A DNA stretch of 27,919 bases, from the NCBI RefSeq assembly GCF_900142215.1, contig NZ_FRAC01000047.1, forward strand, positions 1 through 27,919, given 5' to 3'. Below, piece after piece: positions 21,947 to 27,919 of the stretch. Position numbers and translations under genes: made by a program. The notes under the pieces are model-generated. The model did no database searches. It was not told the DNA's origin and saw only the letters and a program-made list of their open reading frames with translations. Source of the stretch: Anaerocolumna jejuensis DSM 15929 (GTDB lineage Bacteria > Bacillota > Clostridia > Lachnospirales > Lachnospiraceae). The number at the start of each line of letters is the position of its first letter. Position 1 is the stretch's first letter.

Positions 21947-22507
21947 TTAGAATTGTACTAAGGTATACAGGCCATCTTTCTGATCCTGATTAATCCCAAT
22001 ATAGCGCAGAGTGATCTGCTGATTGCTATGATTGAAGGTATCCATAATAAGTCCTATATTGTATTTTGATAACTTATAAGTCCAATATCCCCAGGTTTTC
22101 CGCAAACTATGTGTTCCAAAATTCTCAATTCCCATAAGGTCAGCTGCTTCTTTTAAAAATCGATAACTTTGAACCCGGCCAATATGACCGCCTTTTTTGC
22201 TAGGAAACAGGTAATCATCTGATTTCAAGTTATGTATTCTCATATATTCAGATAATTCTTTCTTAAGAGCATCATTTATCTTTATCTTTTTTTCCTTGGA
22301 TGTCTTCTTTTCCTTTACAATTAAGTATTCGCGGTAATTCCCGTTTTGAAAAGTTAAATTGATTGTCTTAAGAGGAAGGATATCACTTATTCTAAGTCCG
22401 GTATTTAACCCAAACTTAAAAAGCAATGCATATTTGTCATCCTTTGCTTTCAAATAGTTATACATCTTCGTTATTTTTCCCTTACTGCGTATAGGCTCTA
22501 CTGTCAT
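21947..22507 (-). CDS. Stand-alone tyrosine recombinase catalytic domain (FimB/FimE size)
   Basis: Tyrosine recombinase of only 186 residues, made of the catalytic domain without a core-binding domain. Active-site residues are in place: Arg39 (TGLRISDIL), a Lys-rich beta-hairpin (KEKKTSKEKK), His133 and Arg136 (HSLRKTWG), His160 (FNHSNQQ) and Tyr169 (LRYIG). ATG 22507 follows GAAAGGAAACGGGAA. Size and layout match FimB/FimE-type invertases, but such short integrase relatives are also common as orphan genes in Clostridia. It may equally be an N-terminally truncated integrase, though it has its own start signal. The target is unknown; a 9-bp inverted repeat lies upstream (22586-22594 and 22671-22679), which is not statistically remarkable. 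Confidence 0.88.
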   Translation of the reverse strand: MTVEPIRSKGKITKMYNYLKAKDDKYALLFKFGLNTGLRISDILPLKTINLTFQNGNYREYLIVKEKKTSKEKKIKINDALKKELSEYMRIHNLKSDDYLFPSKKGGHIGRVQSYRFLKEAADLMGIENFGTHSLRKTWGYWTYKLSKYNIGLIMDTFNHSNQQITLRYIGINQDQKDGLYTLVQF

Positions 22508-22850
22508 TTCCCGTTTCCTTTCTTCTACCAGCTTAACATAAACAATGACTTCTTAATGTAATTTTTCTGCAAATTTATTATAAAAGATACATTGCAATAA
22601 AGCAACTCTCATTTATAAATTTAAAAAAATACTAAAAAAACCCTGATTTTATCAATATCTCAGAAATGGCCAATGTATCATTTTAAGGATAATGTTACAT
22701 AAAAATCACCAATTTGCTCTAATTTCATGCAAGTTATAAACTCCATATTTACTAATCTATAAATATTCCCCTCCTAATTGGGAGTTTGGAAATTATTTCA
22801 TCATGGTACTAAGGCTCAATGAGCCTTAAATATAAAATGGAGGATTACAA
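22508..22850. promoter_or_regulatory. Divergent intergenic region with dyads between recombinase and chemoreceptor 2
   Basis: No gene. Two dyads may be regulatory: TGTATCATTT...GATAATGTTACA (22674-22699, imperfect palindrome) and TAAGGCTC-AAT-GAGCCTTA (22810-22828, perfect 8 bp), the latter ending 10 bases before the ribosome binding site of chemoreceptor 2. I looked for c-di-GMP riboswitch signatures and saw none. No clear promoter can be assigned. Confidence 0.4.
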
Positions 22851-24857
22851 ATGAAAAAAACAAGAAGTATAAAAACCAAACTAGCCATATCCTTTGGCCT
22901 ACTGGTAATCATCATCTGCGGAGGACTTGGAATCCTTACTTATTACAGTGCTTCATCTGCTATGTCAAACAGTATATCGGAATCCTTAACGCAATTAGCT
23001 TCAAAGTCGGCGGACTTGATTCAGGAAAGAGTGAATGCCCAATTAAACGCTCTTGAAGTAATGGCTGAGACCGATACAATCCAATCTGCAACCCTTTCCA
23101 TGGATGAGAAACTGTCCTTATTAAAAAAGGAAGTAGACAGGGCAGGGCATCTTAGAATGTCTATCGTGGGTCTGGATGGCAACCTGTATACAACAGCTGG
23201 CACCACTGCCAATGTATCAGACAGAGAATATTTTAAGGCTGCAGTAAAGGGAGAGCCTTATGTTTCTAATCCTATGATAAGCAAGACCGACAATCTTCTG
23301 ATTGTAACCTATGCAGTCCCTATAAAGTCCGGCGATAAAGTAATTGGTGTTTTGACTGCTACCCGTAATGGCAACGAGTTAACCAGCTTAACTAATGATA
23401 TTCATTACGGCACCAGCGGCAGTGCCTTTATGATAGATAATAAAGGTATTTCCATTGCCAACAGTAATGAAGACTTAGTTAAAAATATGTACAATGCAAT
23501 TGAAGAATCAAAAAAAGACCCTGAACTCAAGGAGTTAGCAAACCTTGAAAAGAAAATGATGAATGGCCAGTCAGGCGTTGGGGAATATACCTATGATGGT
23601 ATACGAAAATTCATGGCATATACATCGGTTACAGGTACACAATGGTCTCTCGGTATAACCGCTCCCAGAAACGAAGTAATGAAAAGCATTGCCGACCTTA
23701 AGGTTATTGTAATTATCATTAGCATTGTTTTTGTCGGTATCAGTGCTATTATTACATATCTGATTTCCAACAATATAGCCAAGCCAGTAAAGGCAGCCTC
23801 GAACTATCTGCAAATAGTCTCTACCGGAGATTTTACAGGAAAAATCCCTGATAAACTGTTGAAAATGAAGGATGAGACCGGCCTCCTGGCTTCCTCCATA
23901 GATGTCATGCAGACTTCCATAAAAGGTATTGTAAAAGAGGTATCTGAAAAGTCCCAGACCGTTGCCGAGATTTTAAATAATATCAATTCCAATATGGAGG
24001 ATTTGAACGGCAACATTGAGGGAATCTCCTCAACTACAGAGGAGTTATCCGCCAGTATCGAAGAAACCGCTGCCTCTTCTGAGGAAATGAGCAGCTCTGT
24101 CGGTGAAATTGAAAAGGCTTCCGAATCCATTGCACAAAAGGCCCAGGAAAGCACAAGTACTCTTTCCAATATGCTTGATACGGCACAGGACATGCAAAAG
24201 AATTCAAAAACCTCCAGAAATAATGCTATCGATATTTACGACAGAACCAAAGTCAATCTGCGGGCTGCTATTGATAAATCAAAGGCTGTTGAACAAATCA
24301 ATATCCTATCCGGTGCTATACTTGAGATTACCTCTCAAACCAATTTACTGGCACTGAATGCGGCTATAGAAGCAGCAAGAGCAGGAGAAGCCGGTAAGGG
24401 ATTTGCTGTTGTTGCAGAAGAAATCCGAAAATTAGCAGAAGATTCAAAAAATACTGTAACACAGATTCAGGAAGTAACGCTGACAATACTGGAAGCAGTC
24501 TCCAATCTGACTTCCAGCTCCAACGAAATCTTAAGCTTTATTGACAGTCAGGTAATGGTCGACTACGAGAACCTTGAAGGTATAGGAGATCAGTATAGTT
24601 CTCATTCTCTTGAAATGAATGATATGGTAACAGAATTCAGTGCTACCTCCGAGGAGCTCCTGGCCTCCCTTCAGGATATGACAAAAGCTATTAATGAAGT
24701 GGCCAGTGCATCCGGAGAAGAAGCTCTTGGTGCTTCAACAATAGCAGAAGAAGCTTCCAGTGTTGTACAAAAGTCCAATGAGGTAATTAAGCTGACAGAA
24801 GATGCAAAGGAAAAAGCCCATCTGCTTCTGGATGCGGTTGCTATCTTTAAGATATAG
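22851..24857 (+). CDS. Methyl-accepting chemotaxis protein with dCACHE-type sensor
   Basis: Transmembrane chemoreceptor of 668 residues. TM1 about 10-32; a large extracellular domain (about 35-280) with dCACHE features (VDRAGHLRMSIVGLDGNLY, SDREYFKAAVKGEPYVSNP, TGTQWSLGITAPRNEV), the fold that typically binds amino acids, organic acids or purines; TM2 about 285-307; HAMP starting NIAKPVKAASNYL; then the signalling domain with the CheW/CheA-binding tip ITSQTNLLALNAAIEAARAG. ATG 22851 follows GGAGGATTACAA. A PAS/GGDEF-like gene starts 24 bp after the stop, so the two are probably cotranscribed. Ligand unknown; belongs to a different receptor subfamily from the one at 12.8-14.5 kb. Confidence 0.94.
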   Translation: MKKTRSIKTKLAISFGLLVIIICGGLGILTYYSASSAMSNSISESLTQLASKSADLIQERVNAQLNALEVMAETDTIQSATLSMDEKLSLLKKEVDRAGHLRMSIVGLDGNLYTTAGTTANVSDREYFKAAVKGEPYVSNPMISKTDNLLIVTYAVPIKSGDKVIGVLTATRNGNELTSLTNDIHYGTSGSAFMIDNKGISIANSNEDLVKNMYNAIEESKKDPELKELANLEKKMMNGQSGVGEYTYDGIRKFMAYTSVTGTQWSLGITAPRNEVMKSIADLKVIVIIISIVFVGISAIITYLISNNIAKPVKAASNYLQIVSTGDFTGKIPDKLLKMKDETGLLASSIDVMQTSIKGIVKEVSEKSQTVAEILNNINSNMEDLNGNIEGISSTTEELSASIEETAASSEEMSSSVGEIEKASESIAQKAQESTSTLSNMLDTAQDMQKNSKTSRNNAIDIYDRTKVNLRAAIDKSKAVEQINILSGAILEITSQTNLLALNAAIEAARAGEAGKGFAVVAEEIRKLAEDSKNTVTQIQEVTLTILEAVSNLTSSSNEILSFIDSQVMVDYENLEGIGDQYSSHSLEMNDMVTEFSATSEELLASLQDMTKAINEVASASGEEALGASTIAEEASSVVQKSNEVIKLTEDAKEKAHLLLDAVAIFKI

Positions 24858-24881
24858 CGCCACTTAGGAGGATGATGAATA

Positions 24882-25799
24882 ATGAAATATGAAATGAGAT
24901 TTGGGAATTCAAAGACTCCATTATATAACAAAGATATAGACAGTACCTACTGGGAATGGTATTTCCCATCCGATACGGCCTATATCTCAGACTACTGTAA
25001 AAACGAACTTGAATTTGAAGGAAATTTAATCCGGGATTATTTCAGGATATGGTCCTCAAAGATCTACCCAGAGGATTTAAACGCCGTATTAAGTTATCTA
25101 GCCTGGTATTTAAAAGAAAAGGCTCCCTATTATAACTGTGAGTATAGAGTCAGAAATAAAGATAATGAATATATCTGGATTTTAAGCAGGGGAAAGGCAT
25201 TTTGGAATAGTAATGGTAAACTTATTAAAATGGCAGGTTTACACACTAACATTACTGAAAGAAAGTGTATGGAAAAAAGGCTTAAATACCTTTCACAGCA
25301 CGATCCAGCAACAGGTATCCCACTTACTCCTCTCTTTCTGAACAGGCTGGAAAAGGAAATCGCAAATGCCCAATCATGCTTTGCCGTATTATATCTGCAC
25401 CCCAAAATCCAAATGGCAGATACAGGCAAATTTAATGATAACAACATAGAAAAGCTGATGATAAAAATTATCACGGACATAAATAATCGTCTTTCTTCAA
25501 AGGATTTATTATGCCGTATCAGCGAAAATGAGTATGCTCTGCTAATTGGAGGAGTTACCTCCAAACATTCTGTAGACAGAAAGCTGGCAGAACTTATAAA
25601 TTACTCCCGCACACCATTCATTATAAATAATCACCTATATACTATCACCATGAATATCGGTGCGGCAATATATCCTATGAATGGCCGTAGTGCAAAGGTT
25701 TTATTAAAAAATTCGAGTCTGGCAATGCATAGATCAAAAACACTGGGCCCGAATAAATATTGCTTTTACAATAGTATATTAATTCCTATATACTATTAG
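24882..25799 (+). CDS. PAS domain plus degenerate GGDEF domain protein
   Basis: Cytoplasmic signalling protein of 305 residues. Residues about 1-130 form a PAS_3-type sensor ending in the PAC segment (YIWILSRGKAFWNSNGKLIKMAGLHTNITERK). The second half aligns with diguanylate cyclases: SQHDPATGIPLTPLFLNRLE replaces the usual HDxLTGLPNR, and the active-site loop that should read GGDEF is ISENEYALL, so cyclic di-GMP synthesis is very unlikely. The INNHLYTITMNIGAAIYP and SSLAMHRSKTLGPNKYCFY segments keep the fold. It may bind a nucleotide or act as a protein partner. ATG 24882 follows AGGAGG by ten bases and lies 24 bp after the chemoreceptor gene, suggesting a link to chemotactic signalling. Terminator follows at 25835. 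Confidence 0.88.
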   Translation: MKYEMRFGNSKTPLYNKDIDSTYWEWYFPSDTAYISDYCKNELEFEGNLIRDYFRIWSSKIYPEDLNAVLSYLAWYLKEKAPYYNCEYRVRNKDNEYIWILSRGKAFWNSNGKLIKMAGLHTNITERKCMEKRLKYLSQHDPATGIPLTPLFLNRLEKEIANAQSCFAVLYLHPKIQMADTGKFNDNNIEKLMIKIITDINNRLSSKDLLCRISENEYALLIGGVTSKHSVDRKLAELINYSRTPFIINNHLYTITMNIGAAIYPMNGRSAKVLLKNSSLAMHRSKTLGPNKYCFYNSILIPIYY

Positions 25800-25834
25800 C
25801 CTATAATTCGTTAGTTAGTTCATCCAACATCCAC

Positions 25835-25882
25835 AAAAAGGGAAAGTGTCTATCCTCCCAGATTAAGACACTTTCCCTTTTT
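25835..25882. terminator. Strong symmetric terminator between convergent genes
   Basis: A perfect 17-bp stem: 25835-25851 (AAAAAGGGAAAGTGTCT) with 25866-25882, loop of 14. T-runs on both strands. Ends the PAS/GGDEF gene on the plus strand and the HAAS gene on the minus strand. Confidence 0.92.
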
Positions 25883-25888
25883 ACCTGC

Positions 25889-26389
25889 TTAACGTTTTCG
25901 ATTATTCTCTATTAGCTTATAAATGAAATAAACAATTAATAACGGTATTCCAATGGTAAAAAACAGCTTTATCATAAAGCCTCCTATGAATATTACCGCT
26001 ACTAGAACTAAAGCGGCTATTACCCCTAATAACACTTTATGGTACCATTTGATCTGATGAATGCCATATGACTGGTAACCGCTGTTTTCCTGCCCATATA
26101 CGCTATCCTCTTTATCTTCCGTCCAGTCCGTGGTATCGCCATCCTGATAGGCTGACTGATTCATTTTACTATGGTATAACGGCCCGTGAGACAGCTGGTA
26201 TGTCTCTATTATCGTTTTCGCAATCAATCTGGAATCACCCAGCTCTTCCAATACCTGCTCTTCCGTTTTAAGGGCTGCCTGCTCCTTTATATAGCTGTCG
26301 TAATAACGAATATTATTTTCTATCTCACCTTCCGGCACTTCACCCGCCAAAGCAATTCTAAGTTCAGATAAGAATTCATTCTTAGTCAT
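25889..26389 (-). CDS. HAAS/DUF1700 family membrane protein
   Basis: 166 residues from ATG 26389, which follows TAGGAGGATAC; an upstream extension precedes this ribosome binding site. Residues 1-70 (MTKNEFLSELRIALAGEVPEGEIENNIRYYDSYI...EELGDSRLIAKTII) are the HAAS signalling domain seen in DUF1700 proteins, often paired with PadR regulators. Then a Gly/Asp/Tyr-rich linker and two hydrophobic stretches (VLLGVIAALVLVAVIFIGGFMI and LFFTIGIPLLIVYFIYKLI) with a basic end. No PadR gene is adjacent here, which is unusual for this family. Function unknown; probable membrane stress or envelope signalling component. Confidence 0.85.
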   Translation of the reverse strand: MTKNEFLSELRIALAGEVPEGEIENNIRYYDSYIKEQAALKTEEQVLEELGDSRLIAKTIIETYQLSHGPLYHSKMNQSAYQDGDTTDWTEDKEDSVYGQENSGYQSYGIHQIKWYHKVLLGVIAALVLVAVIFIGGFMIKLFFTIGIPLLIVYFIYKLIENNRKR

Positions 26390-26565
26390 GTATCCTCCTA
26401 ACATAAACCGATTTATACGGTCAAAAGCCACTTATCCTTAGTTTCCCTAAATTTTTAATAATTACTCTCATTTTAACACAAGGAACTATAGCCGTAAATA
26501 GCAGCTGATTAACATTTGATTAGAATTCCATCTTTAAGGCTGTTCCTTCCATATTTCCCGTATAT

Positions 26566-26601
26566 CAAAAAAACTGCAATTTCTACGAAAGAAATCACAG
26601 T
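26566..26601 (-). terminator. Terminator of the rRNA-tRNA operon
   Basis: On the minus strand ACTGTGATTTC (26601-26591) pairs with GAAATTGCAGT (26583-26573) with two G-U pairs, then a run of seven Ts. It lies 8 bp after tRNA-Arg(ACG). Confidence 0.85.
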
Positions 26602-26608
26602 CTTTATA

Positions 26609-26682
26609 CGTGCGTTAGAGGATTCGAACCCCCGACCTTCTGGTCCGTAGCCAGACGCTCTATCCAGCTGAGCTAAACGCAC
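26609..26682 (-). tRNA. tRNA-Arg (anticodon ACG)
   Basis: Acceptor GTGCGTT/AACGCAC, anticodon stem TCTGG/CCAGA with loop CTACGGA (A34 expected to be inosine), discriminator G. No encoded CCA. Last gene of the operon. Confidence 0.93.
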
Positions 26683-26703
26683 AAATTTTATTAACTTGCT
26701 AAA

Positions 26704-26789
26704 TGCCGGCGACCGGAATCGAACCGGTACGGGCGATTAAGCCCGCAGGATTTTAAGTCCTGTGCGTCTGCCAGTTCCGCCACGCCGGC
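26704..26789 (-). tRNA. tRNA-Leu (anticodon TAA)
   Basis: 86 nt with long variable arm. Acceptor GCCGGCG/CGCCGGC, anticodon stem CAGGA/TCCTG with loop CTTAAAA, discriminator A. No encoded CCA. Confidence 0.93.
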
Positions 26790-26822
26790 ATTCAATAATT
26801 AACTTCAATAGTCAATTATTTA

Positions 26823-26895
26823 TGGGACCTATAGGGCTCGAACCTATGACCCTCTGCTTGTAAGGCAGATGCTCTCCCAGCTGAGCTAAGATCCC
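26823..26895 (-). tRNA. tRNA-Val (anticodon TAC)
   Basis: Acceptor GGGATCT/AGGTCCC, anticodon stem TCTGC/GCAGA with loop CTTACAA, discriminator A. No encoded CCA. Confidence 0.93.
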
Positions 26896-26946
26896 ATGAA
26901 AACTTCTGCTGTAAATTATTTATTTGGTTCTTTATTTCTAAAGAAA

Positions 26947-27020
26947 CGACCCAGAAGGGACTCGAACCCTCGACCTCCGCCGTGACAGGGCGGCGCTCTA
27001 ACCAACTGAGCCACTAGGCC
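26947..27020 (-). tRNA. tRNA-Asp (anticodon GTC)
   Basis: Acceptor GGCCTAG/CTGGGTC with G-U pairs, anticodon stem CCGCC/GGCGG with loop CTGTCAC, discriminator G. No encoded CCA. Confidence 0.93.
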
Positions 27021-27098
27021 ATATATGATAAATAAAATATGTAATGCTTATTTTGGATACTCTCTGTTTAAATAATACACAATTTATACAGATTGTAA

Positions 27099-27172
27099 TG
27101 GACCTTCAGGGACTTGAACCCCGGACCGACCGGTTATGAGCCGGTTGCTCTAACCAACTGAGCTAAAGGTCC
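27099..27172 (-). tRNA. tRNA with anticodon CAT (elongator Met or Ile2)
   Basis: Acceptor GGACCTT/AAGGTCC, anticodon stem ACCGG/CCGGT with loop CTCATAA, discriminator A. The paired first base excludes an initiator tRNA. Elongator Met and TilS-modified Ile2 cannot be told apart with confidence by eye. No encoded CCA. Confidence 0.9.
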
Positions 27173-27175
27173 AAA

Positions 27176-27248
27176 AGCCGACGATCGGACTTGAACCGAT
27201 AACCTGCTGATTACAAATCAGCTGCTCTGCCAATTGAGCCACGTCGGC
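27176..27248 (-). tRNA. tRNA-Thr (anticodon TGT)
   Basis: Acceptor GCCGACG/CGTCGGC, anticodon stem GCTGA/TCAGC with loop TTTGTAA, discriminator T. Only 3 bp from the next gene. No encoded CCA. Confidence 0.93.
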
Positions 27249-27281
27249 ACAAAACATTTTCACGTTCATGGTACAAAAAAA

Positions 27282-27353
27282 TGACTCCAAGGGGATTTGA
27301 ACCCCTGTTACCGCCGTGAAAGGGCGATGTCTTAACCGCTTGACCATGGAGCC
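27282..27353 (-). tRNA. tRNA-Glu (anticodon TTC)
   Basis: Acceptor GGCTCCA/TGGAGTC, anticodon loop CTTTCAC, discriminator A. No encoded CCA. Confidence 0.93.
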
Positions 27354-27436
27354 ATGACATTAATTATAACATAAATATTGATGTTTGTCAATCATTATTT
27401 AGTTTTTCGTACTTAACGGCTATTTGTTAAGTACAA

Positions 27437-27508
27437 CTCCCCGAGTAGGACTCGAACCTACAACCCCACGGTTAACAGCCGTGTGCTCTACCATTGAGCT
27501 ATCGAGGA
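27437..27508 (-). tRNA. tRNA-Asn (anticodon GTT)
   Basis: Acceptor TCCTCGA/TCGGGGA, anticodon stem CACGG/CCGTG with loop CTGTTAA, discriminator G. First tRNA after 23S rRNA, with about 92 bp between. No encoded CCA. Confidence 0.93.
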
Positions 27509-27599
27509 ATAAACTACACTTGATATTATCTTATCCAAAATTAGAAATTATGAAATATATGAACATTGAAATAACCATAAGTGAAACAAATCACTTACT

Positions 27600-27919
<320 letters not shown>

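Noticed and set aside
22586..22679. Invertible promoter element bounded by GATACATTG / CAATGTATC
   Set aside because: A 9-bp inverted pair is expected by chance in about 350 bp of AT-rich sequence, and no promoter with good matches lies between. Kept only as a remark under the recombinase finding.
22740..22850. c-di-GMP riboswitch ahead of chemoreceptor 2
   Set aside because: The conserved core elements of class I or II aptamers are not present; only a simple 8-bp hairpin is seen.

Overview
The window looks like chromosomal DNA of a motile, low-GC Gram-positive Clostridia, most likely of the Lachnospiraceae. This rests on strong AGGAGG-type ribosome binding sites with occasional TTG starts, lipobox-type solute-binding lipoproteins, two chemoreceptors, a Firmicutes-type tRNA operon order, and fifteen tRNA genes of which none encodes its 3' CCA. 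The genus is inference; no species marker is complete (only the last ~320 nt of a 23S rRNA gene is present).

Layout, left to right. (1) 0.1-2.9 kb, minus strand: a BMP/PnrA-type nucleoside-binding lipoprotein and a MocR-like/subgroup Ic aspartate aminotransferase, each with its own terminator. (2) 2.9-5.0 kb: a gene-free stretch with an 18-bp tandem repeat array, then a GT2 glycosyltransferase whose Lys/Glu/Ser-rich tail is cut by an in-frame TAG, with recognisable tail coding continuing for 29 codons. (3) 5.1-11.3 kb: an alpha-glucan module. Solute-binding lipoprotein, two permeases and a cytoplasmic neopullulanase-type GH13 enzyme run on the minus strand; a LacI-family regulator is divergent. 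Both divergent promoters carry a LacI-type operator core inside the -35/-10 spacer. No MalK-type ATPase is present. (4) 11.5-12.4 kb: a seven-gene tRNA operon (Pro-Gly-Arg-His-Gln-Lys-Leu) with a consensus promoter.

(5) 12.4-16.5 kb: an AT-rich island holding a 4HB-type chemoreceptor and a tyrosine recombinase. It lies between the intact tRNA-Pro promoter half and a decayed copy of the same half-gene at 16.43-16.51 kb. The recombinase gene is bracketed by two 25-bp, internally dyad-symmetric sequences that are exact reverse complements of each other, and the segment also contains a consensus promoter pointing outward into a terminator. This resembles a Hin-type invertible switch, which in the other orientation would point the promoter at the chemoreceptor gene. 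It is the most interesting hypothesis here and is unproven.

(6) 16.6-21.3 kb: housekeeping genes on the minus strand (cell-wall amidase, RdgB, YfcE-type phosphodiesterase, THUMP-domain RNA methyltransferase, rhodanese, and a 59-residue Asn/Ser/Thr-rich protein). (7) 21.4-21.6 kb: a well-formed candidate small RNA on the plus strand, with consensus-like promoter, 5' hairpin, C-rich unpaired linker and terminator. (8) 21.9-25.9 kb: a FimB-size catalytic-domain-only tyrosine recombinase, then a dCACHE-type chemoreceptor followed closely by a PAS plus degenerate GGDEF protein. (9) 25.9-27.9 kb: a HAAS/DUF1700 membrane protein and the 3' end of an rRNA operon, in which 23S is followed directly by eight tRNAs (Asn-Glu-Thr-Met/Ile2-Asp-Val-Leu-Arg) with no 5S between.
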